Source: Agriotes lineatus
Lineage: Eukaryota > Arthropoda > Insecta > Coleoptera > Elateridae
Reading direction: 5' to 3'
Assembly (NCBI GenBank): GCA_940337035.1
Contig: CALNHX010002984.1
Coordinates: 62,001-126,000 of the forward strand
Length of the DNA stretch: 64,000 bases
The translations under genes and the position numbers were made by a program. Below, in pieces: positions 46,770 to 57,719 of this stretch. Each line of letters opens with the position of its first letter. Within the stretch, counting starts at the first letter, position 1. The notes below the pieces were generated by a model, which worked only from the letters and a program-made list of their open reading frames with translations, did not search any database and was not told the DNA's origin.

Positions 46770-48952
46770 AAGTAGACGCAAAGATACTTCGGACAGAGCG
46801 AGCTTTAAAAGTTAAACCGCAAATGAGTTTACTATTGTTAGTCCGCTTAAGTCGTGCCAGGTATACGCAAAGGTGGGAATATTTCCAAGGTGGTATTTAT
46901 TTCGTTTTGTAGTGAAGTTTCTACTTAATTTATATTTAATTATCTAATAATATTGAATGACAAAATTAATTTTACTAGGTAAATAAACACATTATGCGAT
47001 TATGCCCTGATTGAGGAATAAATTATTTTTGCTCAAATGACATTCCTAGATAAGAGAAATCGACATTTAATGTTTCGTCGCGTCATATTGGCATTAAAGT
47101 ATGTATTTACAACTACATCCCTTCCAGTAATTAGAATGAAAGATAAATTATATAAATCACTTGACTTGTCTTTACTTCCCAAATTTAATAATAACGTTGC
47201 TGTTATACTTTGACGCACGTTAATTATCATCTAGTATTTGTGTTGTGTTGTATTTTGTGGAATATGTGGAGACCATGGGATACTAATGAAATTGAGGATG
47301 AAGTTGAAGAAGTCGCTGCTCCATGTGATGAGTTAGAAGAAGTTGATGATGCGGGAGAGAGACCAAGCCAGCGATCAATGCATTTTTTATCCGACGATGC
47401 GAAAAACATAGTCTTGAATGTATACAATGCACTAATTTCTGAAGGAGAAAGCAATGTTGTGAGAAGAACTGCGTTTTTAACTAAAGTGCCAAAAAGTACG
47501 GTTTTTCAAATTGCGAAAAATCAAGCGCTGCCACGTAAACGGCGTTCTGATTATGGGTGTCACAAAATATTAACAAGGCCTAATGAACATGCAATACGCG
47601 GCGTAGTTTATGACATGTATAAAACTAATGTGGTGCCAACAATTAAAACTATTCATGATACGATCATTGGTGACATGGGTATAAATTGTTCAATGACGAC
47701 ATTAAGGACATCGCTAAAAAATATGGGATTTCGCTATAAGAAGATAGATAAAAGACAACAAATAATGGAATCTCCGCGGATTAGAAAATGGCGATGCGAA
47801 TACTTACAAGAGATAAAAAAGTTTCGGGAAGAACAGAGACCGATATTTTACTTGGATGAAACTTGGTATGACACACATGATGTGGTTCAAAAAGGATGGA
47901 CAGATAATTCTCGGAAATGCCAATTAGACATTCCACCTTCAAGAGGAAAACGTATTATAATTTTACATGTAGGCTCTGAGATGGGATGGGTGAACGATGG
48001 TCTTCTATTATCTGCGAAAAATATAAGAGACTGTCGATTGGACTACCATGAAGACATGAATTCAGATGTGTTTGAGTCGTGGTTTTCAAATAAGCTGTTA
48101 CCAAATTTGCCACCTAATAGTGTGATCGTTATGGACAACGCCAGTTATCACTCAAGGCTTGCTGAAAAAGTGCCAAATAGTAATTCTACTAAAGCAGAAA
48201 TTACAGATTTTCTTTACAAGAACAACATGTATTTTCAAGAAACTTACAATAAGAATCAATTACTGGAAGTGTTGTCCATTAAGAAGTTCTCTAAAAAATA
48301 TGTAGTAGACACCATAGCTACAGAACTAGGCCATAGAGTTTTAAGATTGCCACCATATCATTGTTGTATGAATCCTATAGAAATGATATGGGCAGAATTA
48401 AAAACACACATTCGAAAACGTAACCAATGCCCCAAGTTTAGTGAGAAAATGATAGAAATAATTAAAGAAGAAGTTAATAAAATTCATGTAAATAGCTGGA
48501 AAAACTGTGTTCGGCATGTGATTGGCATTGAAGACCAATTTTTTAAATTTATTGATATTCCAGAATTAATTATTAATTTAAGAGACAGCGATAGTGACGA
48601 TTGGCCGTGTGATAGCGATAACGAAAATTAATTTATATATTGTACTCATAATTGTTGTTTTTTGTATATATCAATCAATAAACTGTAGTTATTTGTTGCA
48701 TATACATATTTTCTATAATTTTTTGTCTTTCTTGATTGTATCTTTTTTTATTAACAATGTTGTTAAATAAAAATAATAAGTTTTTAAACACTAACAAACA
48801 TTGCGTTTCCGTAGCCGCATTTCGATTTTAAGGATATGGATTTGCTTGTGAACTATTACAAAGGGATTGTCGTGTGTACAACATAATCCCACCTGCCATG
48901 CTCATTAACCTTTAAGTAGTAGCCTGAGGCGTCCGAAATATCTTTGCTCCAA
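46770..48952 (+). mobile_element. Tc1/mariner-superfamily transposon with intact transposase
   Basis: Inverted ends: GCAAAGATACTTCGGAC near 46778-46794 and, inverted, GCAAAGATATTTCGGAC at the right (about 48929-48945), with looser similarity outside. The transposase gene occupies the interior. The outermost bases and the TA duplication were not fixed with confidence. Confidence 0.6.
47264..48631 (+). CDS. DDE transposase, DD~82E ('Sailor'-like) type
   Basis: A transposase of the IS630-Tc1-mariner superfamily, which cuts and pastes its own element. The first ATG in a protein-like context is at 47264 (MWRPWDTNE), giving 455 residues; a later ATG at 47378 is possible. Order: acidic N-terminus (EDEVEEV), helix-turn-helix region (KVPKSTVFQIAKNQALPRKR, then SMTTLRTSLKNMGFRYKK), first catalytic Asp in FYLDETWYD, second in VIVMDNASYHS, Glu in CCMNPIEMIWAELK. 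I count 81 residues between the second Asp and the Glu, far from the 34 of Tc1 and close to the described DD82E group. All three acidic residues are present and there is no frameshift or stop. The C-terminus is Asp/Ser-rich. Confidence 0.85.
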   Translation: MWRPWDTNEIEDEVEEVAAPCDELEEVDDAGERPSQRSMHFLSDDAKNIVLNVYNALISEGESNVVRRTAFLTKVPKSTVFQIAKNQALPRKRRSDYGCHKILTRPNEHAIRGVVYDMYKTNVVPTIKTIHDTIIGDMGINCSMTTLRTSLKNMGFRYKKIDKRQQIMESPRIRKWRCEYLQEIKKFREEQRPIFYLDETWYDTHDVVQKGWTDNSRKCQLDIPPSRGKRIIILHVGSEMGWVNDGLLLSAKNIRDCRLDYHEDMNSDVFESWFSNKLLPNLPPNSVIVMDNASYHSRLAEKVPNSNSTKAEITDFLYKNNMYFQETYNKNQLLEVLSIKKFSKKYVVDTIATELGHRVLRLPPYHCCMNPIEMIWAELKTHIRKRNQCPKFSEKMIEIIKEEVNKIHVNSWKNCVRHVIGIEDQFFKFIDIPELIINLRDSDSDDWPCDSDNEN

Positions 48953-48984
48953 CTATACCTGTATAATACTTTAGTAAGAGTCGA

Positions 48985-49600
48985 GCAAACAGTTTTGACA
49001 CAGGCTAACGCAAAACCTAACCTGCTAACCTCGAATTTGACATAGACTTACAGTGCCACCACCATAGAACACCTTGTTTTTTCAATATTTTATTGAATTA
49101 TGGTAGCCATGAAAAAATGATCCAAATTTTGTTGCTGTTTGCTCTACTTTTACTAAAGTATTATACAGATACACTACTGAGTTTTAGAGTACCTGCTAGG
49201 AACTCTACTGAGTTTGAGTTTAGAGCGCTATCTACTGCATTCTTATTTGAAATTTAGCATAGAGCGATTTTCAATCACCATGGAACTACCTAATTAAAAT
49301 TCTGTAGTATCCTACTACAAGCAAATAATAAAGTGTCAAATTAATTTGCCAGAAAAATAACTTTTCGCTTCGGCAAAAATTGTTATTTATTTAAGAATTT
49401 ATCTTCCAGAACTTACCGCGGCCAGTGATAAATATTTATAATTTTGAGAAATAAAATCCCTCAAGTGCGCTACCTTTAAAAAGTAACCCGAGGCTGGGCC
49501 TAGGGTTATTTCTAGGTAACGCACTTTCGGATTGTTATCAAAAGTATTGCGGGCAATTATGACTGCCCTTGGTAAATTATAGCTGATAATAATTGGGTCA
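48985..49600. repeat. Foldback/MITE family copy B (inverted relative to copy A)
   Basis: Contains AACCTAACCTGCTAACCTCG (49012-49031), TTTTCAATCACCATGGAACTACC, AAGTGTCAAATTAATTTG, AAGTAACCCGAGGCTGGGCC and GACTGCCCTTGGTAAATTAT, all of which have reverse-order counterparts in 26776-27240. Confidence 0.65.
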
Positions 49601-49932
49601 ATATTAAGAGCGTAGCAAACTTTCATGGTAACCCACGCTTCTCTAATTGACGTAGTTTCTCCAGTGGTCAATAGTAACCTCAGTAAGTACACGATTCTAA
49701 AGGCAAATAATATCTTCTAGTTTTGAGTTTGCCAACGTTATTAACTGATCATATTGTCGCTTGGTTTCCGACCAAACCGTTTTTATTGTTCTAAACAGCA
49801 TATTATTCATATCAAGACATTCTTTACTTACGCCAATATTACGTTTCTTCTCTTCGGAGAAGTATCTAGCGCTTACAATAAAATTTTGAGTTTGCTCATT
49901 ACAGCGCAACATTATTAGTGTAATCTTCTTAA

Positions 49933-50851
49933 TATACAGTGTGGTCCATTAAGTGTGCAACAAATGGGAAATTTTTTTATTAGTTGTACAATCGAAATTT
50001 AAATATTTCCAAAAGTTAGTGCATGTTCGATAACCATATCAGATGCCCTTAGAATGGCTTCAAGTCAAACAATATACAGGGCAGGACAAAAAATATGTAA
50101 TTAGTTCAAGAATAAAGTTACCTTATTTAAAATAATATAGCAAAATTTTATTGAGAAAAGTTGTTTAGAATCAAAAGCTATGCTCAAATACAAAGTCACG
50201 GCCTCCTATTCGAATTTTAATTCTTTTTTTTTGTAAAATATTGTATTATCCCCGTATGATACATATTTTTATTATTCTGATTTTATTAAGAGTTTTTCAT
50301 ATGTAAATTATTATTAGTAAAGCATTTGCCTTGTTAAAAAAAATATTTGCGAAATTCTAAAGTTCTGTTAAATATCGTTGCAACAAACATGAAGTGGACG
50401 CTTACCTAAAAAAATATAAATCCAAGTAAATTTTACAAATACGCTTCAAGTTGCTAAAAGTTATTTAAAAGTGATGTGGTTGTGGCTACTTTATATACAT
50501 ATAAAATCAAAATAATAAAAATATGTATCATACGGGGGTAATACAAATGTTTCCAAAAAAGAATCAAAATTCGAATAGGAGGCCGCGACTTTGTATTTGA
50601 GCATAACTTTTAATTCTAAACAACTTTTCTCAATAAAATTTTGCTATATTTTTTTAAATAAGGTAACTTTGTTCTTGAACGAATTTCATATTTTTTGTCC
50701 TGCCCTGTATATTGTTTGACTTGAAGCCATTCTAAGGGCATCTAATATGGTTATCAAACATGCACTAACTTTTGGCAATATTTAAATTTCGATTGTACAA
50801 CTAATAAAAAAAATTCCCATTTGTTGCACACTTAATGGACCACACTGTATA
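49933..50851. mobile_element. 0.9-kb foldback element with TATA flanks
   Basis: Arms 49937 to about 50277 and about 50511 to 50847 are reverse complements over about 340 bp at high identity. The ends are CAGTGTGGTCCATTAAGTGT and its inverse, and TATA flanks both sides. A nested ACAGGGCAGGACAAAAAATA block lies in each arm. The loop of about 230 bp is AT-rich and noncoding. Confidence 0.8.
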
Positions 50852-50855
50852 TAAA

Positions 50856-51289
50856 GCAAAGTCCTGACTCATTCACTCACTCACTCACTCACTGACTCAT
50901 CAACGCCCAGCCCAAACCCTTAGACCTAGAAAGCTGAAATTTTGCACAGAGGTTCCCTTTATGATCTATACAAAGAATAAAGGAAGTATACTTTCAAATT
51001 CACTCCTAAAGGGGTAATAATGGGGGTTCCAATTTTTTATGGAAAAATAATTTTAAATAGACATTTCGACTTGAAACTTCGTAGGAGTATTCCTTAAAAC
51101 AAATAAGCAAACAAGTATTTCGTGATTTTCCAAAAATCAACCCCTTAGGGGGTGAAATGGGGTAAATAAGCCTAAAAATCGATATGGGTGTCGTTATTGA
51201 GGTTTTTTGGGGCGTTGATTGCGAAAATGGCATTTATTTTTAAGTTCAAGACGGTTTCCTGCGTGAGCGAAGCCGCAGGCAAAAGCTAG
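50856..51289 (+). mobile_element. Non-autonomous Helitron-like element
   Basis: The 3' end has a hairpin CCTGCG (51258-51263) with CGCAGG (51274-51279), then CAAAAG and CTAG (51286-51289) followed by T: the Helitron terminal layout (hairpin, CTRR, insertion before T). The 5' part has (CACT)n near 50870-50900 and CAACGCCCAGCCC. The 5' boundary is not certain and no Rep/helicase is present. Confidence 0.55.
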
Positions 51290-51303
51290 TCTTATATGTA
51301 TAT

Positions 51304-51790
51304 ACAGTGCGTAAATTAAGTGTGGAAACGGTGGTATTATTTAAATACGGCCATAGATGGAACTCTGAAATTTGGGGGTCGAAAGTAACATTATTAGAAG
51401 GCTGTTTTTGTGTATAATCCAACAATGTAGCACTTGATATGGCATTTTTGAAAAATAACTTTACTATACCAAATTAAAGGTTGTAGATAAAAATCTATTA
51501 GATATCTGAAACCGATAGTAAGCGCTGAAAACAAAACAATTCCACTGTTGTTTAAAAAATATTGAACGTCAAAAGTTATAAATGTTGTTTGGATTTGCGT
51601 AGTTAGTGAGAAAGTACCATGGAAAATCTTACAGAAAAGGAGAGAATAGAGATTCTTATGATGATAGAGTACGGTGATAGAAGACGTAGTTATGCGGAAG
51701 TATGTAAATTCTTATACAATGGATAAATGGGTATTCTTCATAAATGCACTGTACAAAGCATTCACCGTCAACTAAATTTTTAGCATATCT
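51304..51790 (+). pseudogene. Truncated Tc1-like transposon, DNA-binding part only
   Basis: An end-like TATACAGTGCGTAAATTAAG is followed by a start codon at 51619 and MENLTEKERIEILMMIEYGD, then RRRSYAEVCKFLYNG and a stop. This resembles the N-terminal helix-turn-helix of insect Tc3-like/DUF4817 transposases. The catalytic domain is missing. Confidence 0.5.
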
Positions 51791-51847
51791 AGCAAGCCGT
51801 TGAAAGTAATATTCTCAAAGTTTAATATTTTACTTTCGAACTTATAT

Positions 51848-52500
51848 ACAGGGTGTTTCATTAATAATTGGAAATATTTTAACTGTAGAATTCTGGGCTT
51901 AAAATATTAATATTTAACCCAAATCACTTAGATAAAATGTGGCTTGTTACTGAGATATAGGGTGTTTTATTTAAAAATTTAAAAATGATTTTTCCCCATT
52001 ACTTTAAAACTATTTGACGTATCCGTATCATATTTGGCAGGAAGTTTAGACACTGTAAACCATGCTAAATTGTGTTAAATAAACGTTTCTGACTACTACC
52101 AGAGGCGTACCACAGGGGCAAGTGAGTGGTTGACCCTTCCCAAATTCTACGCCACTGGCGGAATTGCCATTTTAGCACAATTTTTCGACTCTCCAATACT
52201 TTCTATGTAAATAACATACGCTTTCTTCGTCACGATAACGTCATTATTTTTCGAGATATTTAAATTTAAACAAAGCGGAACAGTTATTTTGATTTTAATG
52301 TGTATTAATTATGTTGGTGTTTTTTGTCATAAGATTGCATTTATTACGCAAATGAAACTTTAATCCGTATTAACAAAAAAATATAATGTTATTTATTGAA
52401 ATTTATTGAAACGAATACATGGATACATTTGTTTATGTTGAATGCAGGGTACTTTTATCTACACAATATTTATGTAACCCTCATAGTTTTATAAACATCT
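51848..52500. repeat. Dispersed repeat starting ACAGGGTGTTTCATTAATAA
   Basis: It begins with a transposon-like ACAGGGTGTTTCATTAATAA and has no long frame. I see no inverted partner nearby, so this is a solo or truncated copy of an interspersed family. Confidence 0.4.
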
Positions 52501-52511
52501 GCAAACTTTCT

Positions 52512-52530
52512 CCCCCCCCCCCCCCCCCCC
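52512..52530. repeat. Poly-C run of 19 bases
   Basis: An uninterrupted C homopolymer after CTTTCT. Its length is likely to be unstable or inaccurately sequenced. Confidence 0.9.
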
Positions 52531-52644
52531 AATCGTTGCCAGACCCTATAGATAGTTTACCTTTATTTTAGCATAGCTAGAATGGTTTATTGTTTTTTCT
52601 TTTGAATAGCGTAAAGTTTAATTTTTTTGTTATTTTTGTATAGC

Positions 52645-53400
52645 TTATGCAGGGTGGCTCATTATTCACTCCCCAACCATCGGATATGTATTCTACAATA
52701 AAAAATAAGGCAAAAATTAAGAATACTAAAATTCCGAAAGCGCAGCCGTTTCCAAGTAAAATTGAAATAAACTATTTTTTTAAATTTCGTTTACCCTCAA
52801 TAAATTCAAATACAAGAGAAAACTTAAAATATTAAATAAAATAGCACTATCTGTGTCGAGATAAACATCAGCAAAACATCTAATTCCTTAAGAAGCCCTC
52901 AAAAATATTACCATTTTCGTTAATACACGTATGTAACCTATGTTCCTGGCAACAGAATTGAAACTATCATCATTTATTTCTGCTATTGGGGCAATTAAGT
53001 CATCCACTCCGGCAGGCACAGTAAAATAAACCTTTTCTTTTATGTATCTCCACCGCCAAAAATTTATTGGAGTTAAGTCGGGAGACCGAAGTGGCCATAA
53101 TATAAGGTCGAGGCGTTTCAGCGTGTGCCACTGTAGCAGAAAAGAACGGGTTTTCTCGTAGAACTTGAATCAAATTAACATCCTCCACCTCTGTAGTACT
53201 CTGGGCTTGCTAGTACCCACTTGCCTTTCAAACGATTGACGTTCATTCCATACTTTCTTTATGTTGTGCACAGTGCAATTGGCTATGTGAAACTTTACTG
53301 CTACTCTTCTTTCTGACCAACCCTCTTTCAGCAATGTTACAACCCTCAATTTATTTTTCTGCCAAAGATAAATGTGGCATTATTTTTTATTGTTGACGTT
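52645..53400 (-). pseudogene. Internal-deletion copy of a Tc3-like transposase gene
   Basis: On the minus strand an N-terminal helix-turn-helix piece (WQKNKLRVVTLLKEGW, NCTVHNIKKVWNERQSFE; 53370-53230) joins after about 100 bp directly to the end of the catalytic domain (WPLRSPDLTPINFWRW then YIKEKVYFTVPAGVDDL; 53105-52990) and a helical tail. The middle, with both catalytic Asp residues, is deleted. The plus-strand end reads CAGGGTGGCTCATTATTCAC at 52650. Confidence 0.65.
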
Positions 53401-53802
53401 TACGTCAGCATGACAGTTTTATTGGCCGCATCTGTAAATGACTACTGAATTTAAAAATGTAACAGCCGAAGACCACTCCGCCCAAAATGTACTGCCAATC
53501 GACGAGAACCAACACGCCGCCTCAAAGTCGCCGCGCCGGACTGTTCTCACGGCGCGGCGTCGCGCCGGCGCATGGCCCGTCATATCAAGTCACACGCCAA
53601 GCGCGTCACTCCGCACGCCGTGTAATGCTAGCTTTACACAAAAACTACGTTTAAATTAATTTATCCGGGACAGTGCGCGTACACCGTCCCGACTACCAAA
53701 AATTAAGCACCCTCATATCACAGTCTATATTGAGGATAACGGTGAACCGCCTTAATGGTCACGGTGCCACCTGCGCCGGTGTTTATAAGTTATATCATTA
53801 TA

Positions 53803-54267
53803 TACAGGGTGTTATGGAAATGAGTGCAAATATTTTAACTATTGATAGAACTCTCCAAAATGAACAACTTTTCTATCTATCGTTTTTCATTTAATCGCAT
53901 ATTTTTTCAATCATTTATCTCCCCTAAATTTTACGAGCCGCTTGGTAAGCAAATTTAAGTTAAAGGTGAACGACACAAGCATATTAAAACTGCAAAGTTC
54001 TTGCATCAATAACTTACCTACCTCAATTGATAAAGTACGTTGGTAACCAAATGTGAATTAAAGGTTTTATCCGTATGCAGTTTTTGTAGGTTTGTATATC
54101 AAAGAAATTATTCCATAGGCGGGTATGCATTTTTGGAGTAAAACTGTTTTGAATTTTAACTCAGTTTTGAGGGCGTTTTCGAAAAAATGATAAATAGAGA
54201 AGTTGTTCAGTTTAATTAGTTCTATTATGGGTTAAAATAGTTGCACTCACTTCCATAACACTCTGTA
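53803..54267. mobile_element. MITE with ~37-bp terminal inverted repeats
   Basis: The left end TACAGGGTGTTATGGAAATG continues AGTGCAAATATTTTAAC and is mirrored at the right with four or five mismatches (TACAGAGTGTTATGGAAGTG on the minus strand). It is 465 bp and noncoding. Confidence 0.75.
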
Positions 54268-54374
54268 TTGTAAACTGATCCCATTAGTTCCGGCGTTACG
54301 CACAGGCAGAGCAGGCGGCCGCCTGTAGCGGCACATTTAAGATGGCGGCCGGAAGCGGCCCTCGCGCTTTTAAT

Positions 54375-54630
54375 ATCGAGAGATCCAAAAAAAACTGTTC
54401 CTCAGCGGGCTGTGGAAATTCAACGTATGAATAATATGTTGGTGACACTGTACGTCAATGTCAAGTTCGAGGTTAGCAGGTTAGGGTTTGCATCATTTTG
54501 TGGCATAACTGACGGAAAACCTAACCTGCTAACCTCGAATTTGACATTGACTTACAGTGTCACCAACATATTATTCATACGTTGAATTTCCACAGCCCGC
54601 TGAGGAACAGTTTTTTTTGGATCTCTCGAT
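54375..54630. repeat. Near-perfect 256-bp palindrome (foldback, core of family A/B)
   Basis: ATCGAGAGATCC at the left is mirrored at 54619-54630, with arms of about 115 bp. The inner half (AGGTTAGCAGGTTAGGGTTT; AAACCTAACCTGCTAACCTC) is the same core as in the repeats at 27035-27170 and 49012-49060. Confidence 0.8.
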
Positions 54631-54689
54631 AATTACATACAAAATCGAGAATTCAAAAAATGAAAAATCGTTTAAACTCTAATAATAGG

Positions 54690-55560
54690 GTTTTTCAAAA
54701 ATACCGTAAACTGAGGTGAGTTTGATTGCACGGGGCGGCAGTGATATTCTTGCGGAAAATGTTTAAAATAAAAATGAAGGAAAAATTATTTTTCACACAC
54801 AATGTTTCCTCCCTTGTGGCAATACTGATTTTTGACAGATCTTGTGGTGCCGTTGCCATAGTCCTAAGTTGTTTATTTAGCAAACTGTGAAGTGTTTAAT
54901 TTGAGGTAAGAAATTTGCTGTATTTTGATGTTGTAAGGTTGGTTGATCTTCCAGGATATTTCCTGTACCAACATTACCTGTTGTTTGGAAACGACGTACG
55001 ATACGCTCTACATGCCTGCTCAGATTATCGTAATCAAAGTCGATGTCGGGGAAACGATTAACGAATTCAGCGACACACAAATTTACTGAATATTTCCATT
55101 CACCATCATTCTCATTGCATTGGCCATTGCGGAAATTCGATTCAATAATAAACTTGTTTTGTTCAACACATTGAGATAGGTTCAATGGTTCAACAGAATA
55201 CATAACCTAAATTAAGAAACTTGAACACACAGAACAAGCGTAAACAAACAACATTGCGCAGTGTGGCTAATATCACACTAGAATGAAATATTGATAACTA
55301 CTTTTTTTTGACAAGCTTATTCGATCTCTCTGTACAATGTAGCTATTTAAATCATGGCTATCAAAGTCACCCAAATATAGGGTCATAAGTCATTCGATTC
55401 TAGGTTTTCTGTCATTTTCTGTCCTGATAAAGACAAGGGAGGATGTGACACATGATCAAGACCAACTATAGTAGATATTTGTTAATTATTATAAAAAATA
55501 TACCAGTTTTTTTAAAGTTATCAATGTCACCCCAGTTTACGCCACCAAAAATATTTTAGT
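54690..55560 (-). mobile_element. TIR element with a transposase DNA-binding fragment
   Basis: CGTAAACTGAGGTGAGTTTG at 54705 is mirrored by CCCCAGTTTACG near 55530-55541 (about 22 bp, imperfect). The interior carries a short minus-strand frame (54877-55203) with a helix-turn-helix-like segment. Confidence 0.55.
54877..55203 (-). pseudogene. DUF4817-like DNA-binding fragment
   Basis: 108 codons. FIIESNFRNGQCNENDGEW, then FPDIDFDYDNLSRHVERIVR and RFQTTGNVGT follow the pattern of the N-terminal helix-turn-helix seen in insect Tc3-like transposases (FI-x-x-YF-x-NG ... VxKFxxTGSV). The frame ends soon afterwards and no catalytic domain is present, so it is a remnant. Confidence 0.55.
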
Positions 55561-55620
55561 ACGTTATATTGTACCGACTATTAAAGCGTACCACCTTAAT
55601 GTTTCCGAAAGTACGCATAT

Positions 55621-56374
55621 TGTTATAACTAAAGCTGATAATTATATGCACTCAAATGTACGACAGTATGCGCATATATATGCATACATTTTGTTGAGTA
55701 TATGCACCCAAAGTTGTAATATATGTACAAATATGCTTTTTTTTTTAATTAAGTAAGTATTCTAAATAATGTAAAAATTTCGATTATTTTGTATGAGTAT
55801 ATTTATTTCTCCAATTTTTATTCAAAGACGTCATTCATTTTAACGTTTAACTATATAAACATTATAAACATGGACTGCCAACACCAACTTCACGTTGTAA
55901 GCAACATAAAAATGAGATTTCCCCTAACCCCACCAGACTGTTATTCACCCAACACTCTTGAAATGGGAAAGTGGGGGTTGCTGGCAGCCTATGTTTATAT
56001 AGTCAAAGATTTTAACAGGGACTTCCCCTTTCCTCTGCTCATTTTGATACGCACACTGCAGTCCAGCAGCAGAATGTGAAAATATATATCTCAGTTGTAC
56101 ATAAAAATTTTATAAATAAATTTAATAAAATAGTAAATTTTACAAAAAATTCTCAAAAAGTTCTTCATACATTACAAATGATTGCTAAATATAACCAAAT
56201 ATGCAAAATCTATAAAATATGCTCAAAAACGTATAAATATGCAAAATATGCAAAATGAAACTTGGCTTAAACGATTTGTTTTCACATAATTAGTATACAT
56301 ATGCAAAAAGTTTCGCCGGCATATCAATTATACAAAATATGCATTTGCCATATAATATCAGCTTTAGTTATAAC
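55621..56374. mobile_element. MITE with ~30-bp terminal inverted repeats
   Basis: TGTTATAACTAAAGCTGATA at 55621 is exactly mirrored at 56355-56374. It is 754 bp, noncoding and rich in AAATATGCA-type repeats towards the right. Confidence 0.75.
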
Positions 56375-57719
56375 ATAGCAACACAGATTTAATTGCGACT
56401 AACTTCACACTCTTGTTGACGTATTCAGTTGGTTTGCTTGTGTCAAAATAATCAACTCTCAAACGAAACGAATTTTTATTTTTTGAAAAATATTCTAAAC
56501 ATTTTTATTCTTTGTTATTGTTATAATGTCGGATAGAAAAACTAAGAGAGAATCTGGAGCTTTGTAGAAAAAAAGGGAGAAAAGAAAGCAGAGAAACAGA
56601 AAAATTTCTGGGAGGTCCTCAAAACCAAGAATGTTGTTCCAATGTTCTAATGGCAGCTGATGTTCTAATAGCAGCTGATTTTCGTGATGCTTAAAGTGAA
56701 ACTGAAAGCCAAGCAACAGTTACATATCATCATTATGCCAGAAGGAGAAGGAAGCCCAAGATCAAGTTGATACGGAATGTGTTGTCAAGTCAAATTAAAC
56801 AAATTATTATTGAAAAATAGATATTGCGAATAACTTTTCATATCCTGCAGACGAAAATAATAGGCGATTTTCATCAAAACATATCCACTTGGTTTTATCA
56901 AATGGAGAACGCATGAAAAGAACATGGCCCGTTTATTCTATTTTAGAAGATAAAATCTACTGCTTTTGCTGCAAATTATTTTCTTCATTAAGCACAAAGT
57001 TTGTAACAGGCTATAACGATTGGAAAAGTTTGACCTATGCCATTAAACATCATGAGACCAATTTCTTGCACATTAAAGCATTTAATGATTGGTCGAAGAT
57101 TCTCAAAAGGAAACGACTAAATAAAACCATTGACGCAGAATATGAACGGCTTCGTCAAAATGAAAAAGAACATTGGCGTGACGTTTTTGAAAGGTTACCA
57201 CAGATTATTTTGACACTAGCAGAACTCAGTTTACCGTTTCGTGGGAAATCTGATGTGATATATGAAAAGAACAATGGAGTTTTCTTAAAGTTTGTCGAAT
57301 GCTTTGGTTTATACGATCCTGTTATAAAAGAACATCTTCGTCGAATAACATCTAGTGAAACGAAATTACATTACATGAGCAAAGATATTCAAAATGAAAT
57401 AATAGAATTATTAGATCAAAGGACGAAAAACAAGATTATTGAGATGGTAAAAAGTGCAGAATTTTTCTCTGTCGTTATGGACACCACTCCTGACATCAGT
57501 CATAAAGAACAACTGACTTTGATTATTCCATTTGTAAATACGAAATTCAATAGTGCACATCTAGTGGAGGAGTATTTCCTAGGATTTCTAGAAATACGAG
57601 GGTTGCGCCGAAAATCGTTGGTTATTAAAAGACCGTTGCATTTTTTAACAAAAGATCTTTATTGTTTTTCAAAATATTCTCCATTCAGGCTAATACACTT
57701 CTTTGAAACCACTTTTTAA

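Noticed and set aside
47227..47454. 75-codon minus frame rich in Ser
   Set aside because: Antisense shadow of the acidic N-terminus of the DD~82E transposase.
50870..50900. (CACT)n run considered as an isolated microsatellite
   Set aside because: It lies at a fixed place within a Helitron-like unit and is better read as part of that element.
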